A model generated the notes under the pieces. That model had not been told where the DNA came from. It did no database searches and saw nothing but the letters and a program-made list of their open reading frames with translations. From Candidatus Eremiobacterota bacterium (GTDB lineage: Bacteria > Vulcanimicrobiota > CADAWZ01 > Ess09-12), in NCBI GenBank assembly GCA_031082125.1, contig JAVHLM010000016.1, forward strand, positions 62,001-126,000: DNA of 64,000 bases, read 5' to 3'. Positions 26,174 through 34,822 of this stretch are shown here, piece by piece. The position numbers and the translations under genes are program-made. Each line of letters starts with the position of its first letter. The stretch's first letter is position 1.

Positions 26174-26260
26174 CGGAGAGTGAGGGATTCGAACCCCCGG
26201 ATGAGTTGCCCCATCAACGGTTTTCAAGACCGCCGCAATCGACCGCTCTGCCAACTCTCC
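26174..26260 (-). tRNA. tRNA-Ser (anticodon UGA)
   Basis: 87 nt on the minus strand. The acceptor stem GGAGAGT pairs with ACTCTCC, with discriminator G and no encoded CCA. The anticodon loop CTTGAAA gives anticodon TGA, reading UCA-type serine codons. A long variable arm (TTGATGGGGCAACTCATC region) is typical of class II tRNA-Ser, and GGTTCGAATCC is the T-loop. Promoter (26268-26296) and terminator (26130-26170) flank it closely. Confidence 0.97.
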
Positions 26261-26267
26261 ACCACAC

Positions 26268-26296
26268 AGTGTAGCAGGTGAGTTCCCCCATGTCAA
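26268..26296 (-). promoter_or_regulatory. Sigma70-type promoter of tRNA-Ser
   Basis: Minus strand TTGACA (26291-26296), 17-nt spacer, TACACT (26268-26273). The expected start falls at about 26261, right at the tRNA 5' end. Confidence 0.85.
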
Positions 26297-26351
26297 GGGG
26301 GCGTGCAATTGTTGCCAATTTGTAAATATAAGCGACAGTCCCTATTTTTTC

Positions 26352-26380
26352 TTGACTTTTTGGAAGTGAGCATTTATAAT
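26352..26380 (+). promoter_or_regulatory. Sigma70-type promoter of yceD-rpmF
   Basis: TTGACT (26352-26357), 17-nt spacer, TATAAT (26375-26380). Transcription should begin near 26387. This rules out the in-frame ATG at 26379 and supports ATG 26442 as the YceD start. Confidence 0.88.
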
Positions 26381-26441
26381 GATGGGTAATTCTTCCGGCA
26401 GGTCAGGGGCGAATCCTGAAGCCGCTCCAGAGGGAGCTTGC

Positions 26442-26993
26442 ATGGACATCGAAGTCAAGGAAATTCTGAAACTGATTGGCTCAAAGAAGAAGGTCACGGG
26501 AAAAGAGCCTCTCGCTCTCAATGGGGAGGGCATTAAGGAGACCGTCGATGTCGCTTATGATCTCGAGGTAAACAATGCGGGATCGAGGCTTATTGTGAAG
26601 GGCACTCTCGATACGGTCGTCAGGCTTCAGTGCAGCCGGTGCCTCGAGAGCTTTCCGGAGAAGTTCCATGTCATGATACAGGAGGAATTTCTTCCCGAGG
26701 ACAGCCCTGAGCTGAAGCGCAAGAGTGATCTCAACCTCTCCGATCTCAATGTCTTTGTCTACAAGGGCGAGAAGCTTGATGCAGGGGAGATAATGAGGCA
26801 GAACATTCTGGCGGCTTTCCCCATGTGCCCTGTCTGCAGCAGTGAATGCAAGGGCCTCTGCCCCGTGTGTGGGGAAAATCTCAACAGCAGAGCCTGTGGA
26901 TGCCCCACCGAAAGGAGGGACCCAAGGCTTGAGTCCCTTGAAAGGCTTCTGGGGAAGCCACCTCTTGGAGAAGGAAAAGATGGGAGAGGGTGA
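26442..26993 (+). CDS. yceD: YceD/DUF177 protein
   Basis: 183 residues. DUF177 proteins are encoded beside rpmF in most bacteria and are linked to 23S rRNA or ribosome maturation; the biochemistry is unclear. VRLQCSRCLESFPEKFHVMI is the family signature. The C-terminal CPVCSSECKGLCPVCGENLN supplies further zinc-type cysteines. ATG 26442 is chosen because GAGGGAG lies 5 nt upstream and the promoter at 26352-26380 excludes the longer frame. It is followed by rpmF after 63 bp on the same transcript. Confidence 0.9.
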   Translation: MDIEVKEILKLIGSKKKVTGKEPLALNGEGIKETVDVAYDLEVNNAGSRLIVKGTLDTVVRLQCSRCLESFPEKFHVMIQEEFLPEDSPELKRKSDLNLSDLNVFVYKGEKLDAGEIMRQNILAAFPMCPVCSSECKGLCPVCGENLNSRACGCPTERRDPRLESLERLLGKPPLGEGKDGRG

Positions 26994-27056
26994 CGGGAGG
27001 ATTTGGAGGAAAGAGGGAGAATCTTACTTATTTAATGTGTGAAAGAGGGTAGGAGT

Positions 27057-27248
27057 ATGGCTAATCCAAAGTACAAGACATCTCATTCAAAGACCAGGAG
27101 GAGGCGCGCCAATATCAGGCTTGTTATTCCCAATATATCGGAGTGCCCCCAGTGCCACGATCCCAAACTGGCCCACCATATCTGCAAATCATGCGGATAT
27201 TACAAGGGCCGGGAAGTCTTCAAGCTTGAAGATATAAAGAAGGCGTAA
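27057..27248 (+). CDS. rpmF: 50S ribosomal protein L32
   Basis: 63 residues, normal length. MANPKYKTSHSKTRRRRANI is the basic RNA-binding start of L32. CPQC and CKSCGYYKGREV form a four-cysteine zinc ribbon (the C+ form), in contrast to zinc-free copies. ATG 27057 is the family start, with AGAGGG 7 nt upstream; an in-frame GTG at 27039 is too early. The gene usually followed by plsX is here followed by a 130-bp gap and fabH. Confidence 0.96.
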   Translation: MANPKYKTSHSKTRRRRANIRLVIPNISECPQCHDPKLAHHICKSCGYYKGREVFKLEDIKKA

Positions 27249-27301
27249 GAATCGCCGTGTGCACGAAACGGGAACTCCCGGAAATACCTGGCGGACAGGA
27301 A

Positions 27302-27333
27302 AAAATTCTATGGTATACCAATCATAGAATTTT
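27302..27333. promoter_or_regulatory. Perfect inverted repeat between rpmF and fabH
   Basis: Perfect 11-bp arms AAAATTCTATG and CATAGAATTTT with a 10-bp spacer, 45 bp before the fabH start. The stem is AT-rich and the following run is only TTTTC, so an operator for the fatty-acid genes is at least as likely as a weak terminator of rpmF. It shares AGAAT..TT with the palindrome near plsX (9148-9174). Confidence 0.6.
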
Positions 27334-27378
27334 CTGCATTATAAGTGAGAATCCGTCATACAAGTAAGAAGGTGAACC

Positions 27379-28374
27379 ATGACAACGGTAAGATCTGTAG
27401 GAATATTAGGACTCGGTGCCTATGCTCCCCCCAAGGTTCTCAGCAATGCCGATCTTGAAAAGGTTGTCGATACCTCTGATGAATGGATTACTACAAGAAC
27501 GGGCATCAAGGAGAGGCGGATTGCCGAGAGCGGTACCGCAACCTCTGATCTTGCCGTGCAGGCCGCCGAAATTGCCATAAAAAACTCCGGCGTCAAGCCT
27601 TCCGAGATACAGCTTGTCATAGCGGCAACGGCATCTCCCGACATGCTCTTTCCCCCCACGGCGTCAATCGTCCAGAACCGCCTCCATATCTCCAATGCAG
27701 GAGCCTTTGACCTGGAGGCCGGCTGCACCGGGTTCCTCTATGCCGTTTCCGTTGCCTCCCAATTTGTTGCCTGCGGCAATTACGAAAGGGTGCTGGTCGT
27801 GGGCGCCGAGGTGCTCTCCAAGTTTCTTGACTGGGAGGACCGCTCTACCTGCATTCTTTTCGGAGATGGCGCAGGGGCCGCTGTGGTAGGTCCAGTTCCC
27901 GAGGGCACCGGCATCCTCTCGTTTCACCTGGGCTCTGACGGCTCTACAGGCGAACTTCTCTGCATGCCTGCAGGGGGCTCGCAGATGCCTCCCTCGCGGA
28001 AGACCGTGGAAGAAAAGCTCCACTATGTAAAAATGAAGGGGAACGAGGTGTTCCGCCACGCCATTGTAAAAATGGAGGAATCAGCCAGGATCGTGCTGGA
28101 AAAGAGCGGCCTCACCATCGATGACATTTCGCACTATATTCCCCATCAGGCCAACATCAGGATTATTGAAGGCGTCACCAAGCGCCTTAACGTTCCGGAA
28201 CACAAGCTTTACACCAATCTCTCGTCTTACGGGAACACTTCCTGTGCTTCTATTCCCCTCGCGCTTTACGAGGCACTCCAGAAAGGAAAGATCAGGCGTG
28301 GTGACATTGTCCTTCTGACCTCTGTAGGCGCAGGGCTCACTTGGGGTGGGATGGTCATAAAATGGAATTATTGA
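27379..28374 (+). CDS. fabH: Beta-ketoacyl-ACP synthase III
   Basis: 331 residues. FabH condenses acetyl-CoA (or a short branched acyl-CoA) with malonyl-ACP to start type II fatty-acid synthesis. The catalytic cysteine is Cys116 in DLEAGCTGFLYA. The histidine lies in HYIPHQANIRI and the asparagine in YGNTSCASIPLAL, giving the complete triad. N-terminal WITTRTGIKERRIA is also typical. AAGAAGGTGAACC precedes the ATG. It heads fabH-fabD-acpP, with fabD 11 bp downstream. The palindrome at 27302 may regulate it. Confidence 0.97.
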   Translation: MTTVRSVGILGLGAYAPPKVLSNADLEKVVDTSDEWITTRTGIKERRIAESGTATSDLAVQAAEIAIKNSGVKPSEIQLVIAATASPDMLFPPTASIVQNRLHISNAGAFDLEAGCTGFLYAVSVASQFVACGNYERVLVVGAEVLSKFLDWEDRSTCILFGDGAGAAVVGPVPEGTGILSFHLGSDGSTGELLCMPAGGSQMPPSRKTVEEKLHYVKMKGNEVFRHAIVKMEESARIVLEKSGLTIDDISHYIPHQANIRIIEGVTKRLNVPEHKLYTNLSSYGNTSCASIPLALYEALQKGKIRRGDIVLLTSVGAGLTWGGMVIKWNY

Positions 28375-28385
28375 GGAGGTAGTGG

Positions 28386-29333
28386 ATGAAGAATGTCGCA
28401 TTTGTCTTCCCGGGCCAGGGAGCTCAGAAGGTCGGTATGGGCTGCGATCTTGCCCAGACTTTTAAGAAAGCCTCTGAGGCTTTCAAAAGGGCAGATGCCA
28501 TACTGGAATATCCTTTGAGCAGGCTCTGCTGGGAAGGACCGGAAGATGAACTCAGAAAAACAAGCAACACCCAGCCTGCAATCCTTACCACGTCAATCGC
28601 ATGCAACCAGGCGCTGGTGCAGGCAGGAATCACCCCCGTTGCAATAGCCGGGCACAGTGTCGGCGAATACGCAGGCCTTGTGGCAGCCGGTGTCCTCTCC
28701 TTTGACGACGCCCTCCGCCTTGTCCGCAGGAGAGGAGAGCTGATGCAGGAAGCGGGTGATGAAGCGCCAGGAACAATGGCTGCAATTATCGGAATGGATT
28801 ATGATGCGATCAAGGAGGCCTGCACGGAGGCCCACCCCACAGGCATAGTGGAGATCGCGAACTTCAACACGCCTGAACAGATTGTAATATCGGGCGAGGT
28901 GCGGGCAGTGCAGCGGGCAATGGAGATTATCAAGGAAAAAGGCGCCAGAAAGGTGGCTCCTCTCAATGTGAGCGGTGCCTTTCACACAAGGCTCATGAAG
29001 ACCGCAGCCGAAAAGCTTGCCGTTGAGCTTGAACACGTGCATTTCAGCAGGCCGAGCGTTCCTGTCGTGGTGAATACGACGGCTTCGGCGCTGAGAGACG
29101 CCCTGCAGATAAAAGAGGCTCTCAAGCACCAGATCCTCGGCAACGTGCTCTGGGTGGACTCGGTAAAGAAGATGATCTCGCTTGGAGTGGATACCTTCGT
29201 GGAGGTAGGCCCAGGCAAAGCTCTCTGCGGGATGATCAGAAAAATTGATAAATATGTTCATATCTATAATGTTGAAGATAGTGAGAGTCTCAAAAAGACC
29301 GTAGAAGCAATCAGAAGCGAGGTATACGCATAG
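28386..29333 (+). CDS. fabD: Malonyl-CoA:ACP transacylase
   Basis: 315 residues. FabD moves malonyl groups from CoA to ACP. FVFPGQGAQKVGMG is the N-terminal signature, and AGHSVGEYAGLVAAG holds the nucleophile Ser91. NVSGAFHTRLM carries the catalytic histidine, and VEVGPGKALCGMIRKI is conserved near the end. GAGGAGG lies about 7 nt before the ATG. In most bacteria fabG follows; here 181 bp without a gene lead straight to acpP. Confidence 0.97.
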   Translation: MKNVAFVFPGQGAQKVGMGCDLAQTFKKASEAFKRADAILEYPLSRLCWEGPEDELRKTSNTQPAILTTSIACNQALVQAGITPVAIAGHSVGEYAGLVAAGVLSFDDALRLVRRRGELMQEAGDEAPGTMAAIIGMDYDAIKEACTEAHPTGIVEIANFNTPEQIVISGEVRAVQRAMEIIKEKGARKVAPLNVSGAFHTRLMKTAAEKLAVELEHVHFSRPSVPVVVNTTASALRDALQIKEALKHQILGNVLWVDSVKKMISLGVDTFVEVGPGKALCGMIRKIDKYVHIYNVEDSESLKKTVEAIRSEVYA

Positions 29334-29514
29334 TCTCAGGCCGCGGTGAAAGCCATGATGAAGCAGGGGAACCGGTTCGACGGGTTTTCACCCGGCGCCT
29401 GGAGATTCATCGGGATAGGATGGAAGTGAACAGCAAAGGAGCACAAGAAGGAAATTTTACGTTTAAGTTGAATGAAAAACGATTGAAATGAAAGATAACC
29501 TCGGAGGTGAAGCG

Positions 29515-29754
29515 ATGTCAACCGTTATTGAAAGAGTTAAGAAAATCGTTATAGAGCAACTCGGAGTTGATGAAGATCAGGTGACGCCAAGCGCATCATT
29601 TACCGATGATCTCGGTGCGGACTCCCTTGATACCGTTGAGCTTGTCATGGCCCTTGAGCAGGAATTCAACCTGGAGATCCCTGATGAAGATGCGGAAAAA
29701 ATCACCAACATTGAAGAGGCCGTGAAATATATTCAGGAGAAGATGGAGTCATAG
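29515..29754 (+). CDS. acpP: Acyl carrier protein
   Basis: 79 residues, the usual ACP size, acidic. [20 protein letters not shown] contains Ser37, to which the phosphopantetheine arm made from CoA is attached. ATG 29515 is chosen because GGAGG lies 7 nt upstream and [12 protein letters not shown] is the normal ACP start. The gene follows fabD with no fabG between and no fabF after it, unlike the common order. Confidence 0.97.
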   Translation: MSTVIERVKKIVIEQLGVDEDQVTPSASFTDDLGADSLDTVELVMALEQEFNLEIPDEDAEKITNIEEAVKYIQEKMES

Positions 29755-29848
29755 AGAAGAGACCTCCTGGTTTTTCGTGGCACCGGAATAGTTTCGTCCA
29801 CGATAAAAAGGAAATCAGATGAAACAGGTTCGTCGGTGCTGCAGGTAA

Positions 29849-30340
29849 GTGCAAAACCACCTTGTTCTTACGATAAAAAGGCTCTGTCATCTTACACACT
29901 GCACAGTTTCTGTCGCGGAATCCTGTACAGGAGGGATCATCGCCGGCTCCCTTACCTCTCTTCCCGGAAGCTCGGCTTATTTCATAGGCGGCGTGGTGAC
30001 TTACAGCAACAGAGCGAAAACATCTCTCATCGGGGTGCCGGAAGACTCTCTCAACCGCTATGGTGCAGTGAGCCGGGAGGTGGCCCTGGAGATGGCCAGG
30101 GGAGTTCGTGAGCTTTTCGGCACCACTTTCGGCCTCTCGGTCACCGGAATAGCCGGTCCCTCGGGTGCAACGGCAGAAAAGCCGGTGGGGCTGGTTTTTA
30201 TAGGGGTGTCGGATCCGCGGCATACGCAGGCTTTCAGGTTTATGCTCAAGGGAAGCCGCCGGCAGATAAGGGCGATCACGTCAATGAAGGCACTCCGGCT
30301 GCTTGTAAAGGTTCTTGACGGATATAGAGGAGGTCAGTGA
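29849..30340 (+). CDS. pncC: Nicotinamide-nucleotide amidase (CinA C-terminal domain)
   Basis: 163 residues, a stand-alone CinA C-terminal domain without the N-terminal molybdopterin-binding-like half. PncC hydrolyses nicotinamide mononucleotide to nicotinate mononucleotide, recycling NAD breakdown products. SVAESCTGGIIAGSLTSLPG carries the catalytic serine, and SVTGIAGPSGATAEKPVGLV is the second signature. The start GTG 29849 is tentative, with only a weak AGG upstream. The order pncC/cinA, thpR, recA, rny is common in bacteria and supports the calls for this segment. Confidence 0.93.
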   Translation: MQNHLVLTIKRLCHLTHCTVSVAESCTGGIIAGSLTSLPGSSAYFIGGVVTYSNRAKTSLIGVPEDSLNRYGAVSREVALEMARGVRELFGTTFGLSVTGIAGPSGATAEKPVGLVFIGVSDPRHTQAFRFMLKGSRRQIRAITSMKALRLLVKVLDGYRGGQ

Positions 30341-30346
30341 CATATC

Positions 30347-30706
30347 ATGGTAAGCATCAAGGAATTCGGGAGAAACTCAAGCTTCTGCGGCGTGCTCAAG
30401 AAGATTATGGAATCAGTGAAAGAGCCGATCTCCTGCGAGGAGATAACGGTGCATGCCCTTGAGGCATGGGGGCGCGGATTCCCTGCCAATCCTTACAACG
30501 ATATCAGCCTTATTTACAAGCTCCTGAATACCTACCTCGACTGCGAGGCCTCCTATGAGGATCTGAAGGAAAAGCAGGTCATGGTAATGCGCGTTGAGGG
30601 TGGTGAAGTGCCCCTTGTTCCCAGCCTGCTTCCCAATGAGCTGAATTCCGTCGTCGATCAGATAAAGAGGATAAAGTTCCGTTTAAGAGAGAGCGAAGAC
30701 GACTAA
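30347..30706 (+). CDS. Conserved-looking protein of unknown function
   Basis: 119 residues, soluble, helical, without a recognised motif. It begins VSIKEFGRNSSFCGVLKKIM and ends acidic (RLRESEDD). It starts 6 bp after pncC, with GAGGAGGTCAGTGACATATC upstream, so it is translated from the same mRNA. The pattern SCEEITVHALEAWGRGFPAN may be a winged-helix-like segment, but this is a guess from helix spacing. The tight placement within a housekeeping operon argues that it is a real gene. Confidence 0.6.
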   Translation: MVSIKEFGRNSSFCGVLKKIMESVKEPISCEEITVHALEAWGRGFPANPYNDISLIYKLLNTYLDCEASYEDLKEKQVMVMRVEGGEVPLVPSLLPNELNSVVDQIKRIKFRLRESEDD

Positions 30707-30753
30707 GGCCGCTTCCTCTTTCCTTCTTACTTCTTCCGGCATACTGGTGAGCT

Positions 30754-31356
30754 ATGCAGAGCCTGAGACTGTTCTATGCAATTCCCCTGGCGCCCCGCCT
30801 GAAAGCTACTCTGTCCCGGCACCTGGAACAGTGCAGGGCCTTCAGCGCAGAAGTGAAGTGGGTCGAGGTGGAGAATCTTCACCTCACGCTGAGGTTTCTC
30901 GGCAGCGTGGAGCAAAGCCGCCTTCCTGAGTTTTTGAACGCGGGGAGGGCCATTGCCGGTGAGCATGCCTCCTTCAAGCTGTTCTGGGAAGGATTCGGTG
31001 CCTTTCCGACGCTTCGGAGCCCCCGGGTGCTGTGGGTGGGAATCTCACGGGGAAAAGAGGGCCTCGCAGCCCTCAACAGGGAGCTTGAAAGGGGTGTCAC
31101 TGCTCTAGGTCTCCCGGAGGAGAAGAGAGCCTTCAGCCCCCATCTTACCATCGGAAGGGTGAAAGGCGGGGGGGGGATAGCCGGGCTTTCGCGGCATATT
31201 GAAAAAATCAGAGAGAGCAGGATCGGGGAGATGGCAGTGCCCTCCTTTTTCCTGATAAAAAGCACCCTCACTCCCAAGGGTCCGCTCTATGAGCACCTTG
31301 AGGAATTCATGCTCGGAGCAGGGGAGAAAAGAGAAGAAGAGGAGAGCCATGGATAA
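30754..31356 (+). CDS. thpR: RNA 2',3'-cyclic phosphodiesterase
   Basis: 200 residues, the LigT/ThpR family of the 2H phosphoesterases, which open 2',3'-cyclic phosphates on RNA. The two catalytic HxT/S motifs are [10 protein letters not shown] and [10 protein letters not shown], about 80 residues apart as expected. [16 protein letters not shown] is the family N-terminus. The last eight bases overlap the start of recA, which implies translational coupling. Confidence 0.93.
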   Translation: MQSLRLFYAIPLAPRLKATLSRHLEQCRAFSAEVKWVEVENLHLTLRFLGSVEQSRLPEFLNAGRAIAGEHASFKLFWEGFGAFPTLRSPRVLWVGISRGKEGLAALNRELERGVTALGLPEEKRAFSPHLTIGRVKGGGGIAGLSRHIEKIRESRIGEMAVPSFFLIKSTLTPKGPLYEHLEEFMLGAGEKREEEESHG

Positions 31357-32341
31357 AGTTAAAACGCTCGAAATGGTAGTGGGACAGCTTGAGAAACAGT
31401 ATGGGAAAGGCGCCATCATGCGCCTCGGTGACATGAGCTCAAGGGATGAGACTTCAGCCATCTCCACAGGCTCTCTTGCCCTTGATATCGCCACGGGCAT
31501 CGGCGGCGTGCCCAGGGGAAGGATAGTAGAGATCTACGGCCCCGAATCATCGGGAAAGACCACGCTTGCCCTCCAGGTGGTTTCTGAGGCGCAGGCCAAG
31601 GGAGGTATCGCGGCGTATGTGGACGTGGAGCACGCCCTTGATCCGGAGTATGCTAGGAACCTTGGCGTTGACGTGGACAATCTCTACGTGTCGCAGCCAG
31701 ATACGGGCGAGCAGGCCCTTGAGATAGTCGATTCCCTTGTGAGGAGCAATGCCATTGACGTTGTTGTCGTAGACTCGGTGGCGGCTCTCGTTCCCAAGGC
31801 GGAAATAGAGGGCGATATGGGTGAGCCCCATGTGGGCCTTCAGGCCCGCCTCATGTCCCAGGCCCTCAGAAAGCTCACCGGGAGCATCAGCAAGACGGGG
31901 ACCTGCGCCATCTTTATCAATCAGATAAGGGAAAAAATAGGGGTCATGTTTGGCAATCCCGAAACGACGCCTGGCGGGAGGGCTCTGAAATTTTACAGCT
32001 CCCTCAGGCTGGAGGTGAGAAAACTGGAAACCATCAAGATCGGGAATGATGCCGTCGGGAACAGGGTCAAGGCCAAAGTAGTCAAGAACAAGCTTGCTCC
32101 TCCTTTCAGGCAGGTAGAGTTTGATATAATTTATGGAAAGGGCATATCAAAAGCGGGGAGCGTTATCGACATAGCCCTGGAGAAGGGCATTATCACGAGA
32201 GGGGGGTCATGGTACACTTACGGTGATACCAAACTGGGGCAGGGGCAGGAGAATGTCAAGAAGCATCTCGAGGAAAACCCCGCCCTTCTCGGCGAAATCA
32301 CCGTGAAGGCGAAGAAAGCATCAGGCCTGACTGCGTCGTGA
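31349..32341 (+). CDS. recA: Recombinase RecA
   Basis: 330 residues. RecA forms filaments on single-stranded DNA, drives strand exchange and activates the SOS response. Walker A is GPESSGKTT (residues 64-72). [20 protein letters not shown] and [19 protein letters not shown] are conserved, and loop L2 reads [23 protein letters not shown] 31349 lies inside the thpR end, with GAGGAG 5 nt upstream. The C-terminal acidic tail is short. No LexA-type operator was recognised because the gene has no separate promoter region. Confidence 0.98.
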   Translation: MDKVKTLEMVVGQLEKQYGKGAIMRLGDMSSRDETSAISTGSLALDIATGIGGVPRGRIVEIYGPESSGKTTLALQVVSEAQAKGGIAAYVDVEHALDPEYARNLGVDVDNLYVSQPDTGEQALEIVDSLVRSNAIDVVVVDSVAALVPKAEIEGDMGEPHVGLQARLMSQALRKLTGSISKTGTCAIFINQIREKIGVMFGNPETTPGGRALKFYSSLRLEVRKLETIKIGNDAVGNRVKAKVVKNKLAPPFRQVEFDIIYGKGISKAGSVIDIALEKGIITRGGSWYTYGDTKLGQGQENVKKHLEENPALLGEITVKAKKASGLTAS

Positions 32342-32350
32342 GGAGGGCTC

Positions 32351-32380
32351 TTGACAAAGGGAAAATAAAAAAGCTACAAT
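32351..32380 (+). promoter_or_regulatory. Sigma70-type promoter of rny
   Basis: TTGACA (32351-32356), 18-nt spacer, TACAAT (32375-32380), 10 bp after the recA stop. The predicted leader is about 123 nt and contains a small TCTCAC/GTGAGA stem. Confidence 0.8.
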
Positions 32381-32509
32381 AGGAAGGATTGGAGATTTCT
32401 CTCACGATGTGTTGACGTAGGATAGTGAGACTCGTACTGAAGATTGAAATTTAATGAGAAAGGGTGATGGTTAAGGAAAATAAAAACTGAATAAGGAGGT
32501 GAACCGGCT

Positions 32510-34051
32510 ATCAATATAATATTAGCGATAATACTCATCGTCGTAATGTTTGGAGTCGGTGTCATAATAGGCTTTCTTGCCATGAGGAATGTGGGAGAGA
32601 AGTCCTTTTCCAAGGCTCAGAAGGAATCCCAGAGGATTGTTGAAGAGAGCCGGAGAGAAGCCGAGGCCCTGAAAAAGGAGAAGCTCGTCGAGGCAAAGGA
32701 CGAGATTTTCAGGGAACGGGCGAAGATGGAGAAGGAGCGCGATGAGCGCCGCAATGAACAGCAGCGCCTGGAACGCAGACTCCTGCAGAAAGATGAAAAT
32801 CTGGACAAGAAGCTGGAAGCGCTGGAAAAGCGGGAAAAAGGTTTAACCTCCAAGGAACAGGAACTGGCCCGGAAAAAGGAACAGCTTGTCCAACTGGAAT
32901 CAAAGCAGCGTCAGGAGCTTGAAAAGGTCGCAAAGATGTCCACCGATGAGGCGAAGGATCTCCTTCTGAAGAAGGTGGAAGATGAAATCCAGTTTGAGAT
33001 AGCCTCCAGGATAAAAACCATGGAGGAGCACATCAGGGAAATGGCCGATCTGAAGGCGCGAAGGATAATCTCCACGGCAATTCAGAAATGGGCGGCCGAC
33101 CAGGTGGTGGAATCGACGGTTTCGGTGGTCTCCCTTCCCAGTGACGAGATGAAAGGACGAATCATCGGCAGGGAAGGAAGAAACATCAGGATGCTTGAGT
33201 CACTCACCGGCGTCGATCTGATCATCGATGACACTCCTGAAGCGGTAATCCTCTCAAGCTTTGATCCCATAAGACGAGAAATAGCCAGAATGGCTCTTGA
33301 GAAACTGATCCTCGATGCACGGATCCACCCTGCGAGAATTGAGGAAATGGTCGAAAAGGCCCGCAAGGAGATGGATCAGAGGGTCTGGCAGGAAGGTGAG
33401 CAGGCCACTTTTGAGGCAGGCGTCACCGGTCTCCACCCGGAGTTGATCAGGATGCTTGGGAAGCTGAGATTCAGGACAAGTTACGGGCAGAACGTGCTCT
33501 CGCACTCCTTGGAAGTTGCTTTTCTCGCAGGCGCCGTGGCCGCTGAACTGGGTACCGATGTGCAGCTTGCCAAAAGGGCAGGCCTGCTCCACGATATAGG
33601 CAAAGCGGTCAATACGGAGGTTGAAGGTCCTCATGCGCTGATAGGAGGCAAGTTCGCCGAGAAATACAACGAGTCGCAGGATGTGGTTCACGCGATAAAT
33701 GCTCATCATGAAGATGAGGAGCAGCGGTCAGTCGAGGCCTCGCTGATACAGGCATGTGACGCCATCTCGGCGGCGCGGCCCGGTGCGAGGCGCGAGACCC
33801 TCGAGGCGTACATCAAGCGGCTGGAAAAGCTCGAAAAACTTGCCAATGCATTTGAAGGTGTTGACAAATCCTACGCGATTCAGGCTGGAAGAGAAATCAG
33901 GATAATGGTGAAACCCGAAATGGTTGACGATGTGAAATCAACCAAGCTGGCCCGGGACATTGTGAAGCAGATAGAGCAGGAACTGGACTATCCAGGCCAG
34001 ATCAAGGTGACCGTTATAAGGGAAACACGAGTAGTGGACTTTGCAAAATGA
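32510..34051 (+). CDS. rny: Ribonuclease Y, apparent AUC start codon
   Basis: About 513 residues. RNase Y is a membrane-tethered endonuclease that starts mRNA decay. Order: N-terminal membrane helix, long coiled coil (about 30-200), KH domain ([20 protein letters not shown]), and HD phosphodiesterase domain with HDIGKA near residue 360. The first ATG in frame (32546) would cut the membrane helix in half and has no ribosome site. Upstream in frame, the codons for [12 protein letters not shown] complete the helix and begin at ATC 32510-32512, 9 nt after AAGGAGGT. An in-frame TAA lies before that. A non-canonical AUC start is therefore proposed; a base-call error is the alternative. Confidence 0.9.
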   Translation: MNIILAIILIVVMFGVGVIIGFLAMRNVGEKSFSKAQKESQRIVEESRREAEALKKEKLVEAKDEIFRERAKMEKERDERRNEQQRLERRLLQKDENLDKKLEALEKREKGLTSKEQELARKKEQLVQLESKQRQELEKVAKMSTDEAKDLLLKKVEDEIQFEIASRIKTMEEHIREMADLKARRIISTAIQKWAADQVVESTVSVVSLPSDEMKGRIIGREGRNIRMLESLTGVDLIIDDTPEAVILSSFDPIRREIARMALEKLILDARIHPARIEEMVEKARKEMDQRVWQEGEQATFEAGVTGLHPELIRMLGKLRFRTSYGQNVLSHSLEVAFLAGAVAAELGTDVQLAKRAGLLHDIGKAVNTEVEGPHALIGGKFAEKYNESQDVVHAINAHHEDEEQRSVEASLIQACDAISAARPGARRETLEAYIKRLEKLEKLANAFEGVDKSYAIQAGREIRIMVKPEMVDDVKSTKLARDIVKQIEQELDYPGQIKVTVIRETRVVDFAK

Positions 34052-34169
34052 AAAAAAATGCCGCATGCCGGCAGGACCCAGATTCACCTGCAGGGGATTT
34101 TGAATATAGAGTGTGTGGTGCGGGGAATCGAGGGGAATGAAGGCACGGGGCATTTACGGAGAGTTAAGG

Positions 34170-34212
34170 AGAGTCAGAGGCGGAATCTGCCCGCTTCTGA
34201 CTCTTGCTTTTA
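34170..34212 (+). terminator. Intrinsic terminator after rny
   Basis: Stem AGAGTCAGA..GCGG paired with CCGC..TCTGACTCT, nearly perfect over 14 bp, followed by TGCTTTTA. It is about 120 bp after the rny stop and before the promoter of the next gene. Confidence 0.75.
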
Positions 34213-34274
34213 GTCCGCCATGAGGAAAGGGGTGAAAACTAACGGCACACCACCGATGAAAGGTAAATGCAAGG

Positions 34275-34303
34275 TGGACTTCTGGGAAAGATTTTTGTAT
34301 AAT
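34275..34303 (+). promoter_or_regulatory. Promoter of the secreted protein gene at 34367
   Basis: TGGACT (34275-34280), 17-nt spacer, TATAAT (34298-34303). Transcription would start near 34310, after the longer in-frame start at 34220, supporting ATG 34367. Confidence 0.75.
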
Positions 34304-34366
34304 ATCCGGGGAAGCAGGAGCGTCTCCGCTTCCCAGTTGTGGAAAAAATCGCAGTATGGAGGGTTC

Positions 34367-34822
34367 ATGAAAAAAATCTACGCAGTAGCTTTCCTGATGG
34401 TGGTATTTTCAATCGCCCATTCCGTGCGGGCAGATGATGCCGGTATTGAGGCGGCGAAGGCTCTTTTCAAGAGCTACGTGGCCCTGGAGCAGGCTTTCAA
34501 CCCGGGTGTCGCCGATCTCTATGCCGATTCCGCGGTCATAAAAAACAAACGCATATATCCCAGCGGCCAGGTCAAGGAGCTGTCCCTGCCTGCAGCCACT
34601 TATAAGGATTTAATCCGCAAGTCAATGCCTCTCGCGCGGCAGAAAGGCGATCTGAACGAATACTCCGAGGTAAAGTATGTAAAAGAAGGAAATTACATCC
34701 GCATCTCAGCAATGCGCTTATCAAAGCTCAAGCAGTACAAAAGCCCGCTGTCGCTTCTCGTCGGCAGGTCAGGGAAGGGCACCTGGCTGATCTATGAAGA
34801 GCTTTCAGAATCAAGGCCGTAA
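34367..34822 (+). CDS. Small secreted protein of unknown function
   Basis: 151 residues from ATG 34367, supported by GGAGGG 3 nt upstream, the promoter at 34275-34303 and an immediate signal peptide (MKKIYAVAFLMVVFSIAHSV, then RADD). The mature domain has helix AAKALFKSYVALEQAFNPGV, the pattern YADSAVIKNKRIYPSGQVKE and a C-terminal strand GRSGKGTWLIYEELSE. That layout recalls NTF2-like domains and the small secreted protein at 2104. No enzymatic residues are evident. It is monocistronic. Confidence 0.65.
   Translation: MKKIYAVAFLMVVFSIAHSVRADDAGIEAAKALFKSYVALEQAFNPGVADLYADSAVIKNKRIYPSGQVKELSLPAATYKDLIRKSMPLARQKGDLNEYSEVKYVKEGNYIRISAMRLSKLKQYKSPLSLLVGRSGKGTWLIYEELSESRP

Noticed and set aside
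29334-29514. Hidden or degraded fabG between fabD and acpP
   Set aside because: Only 181 bp with no SDR motif in any frame; too short even for a remnant to be claimed.
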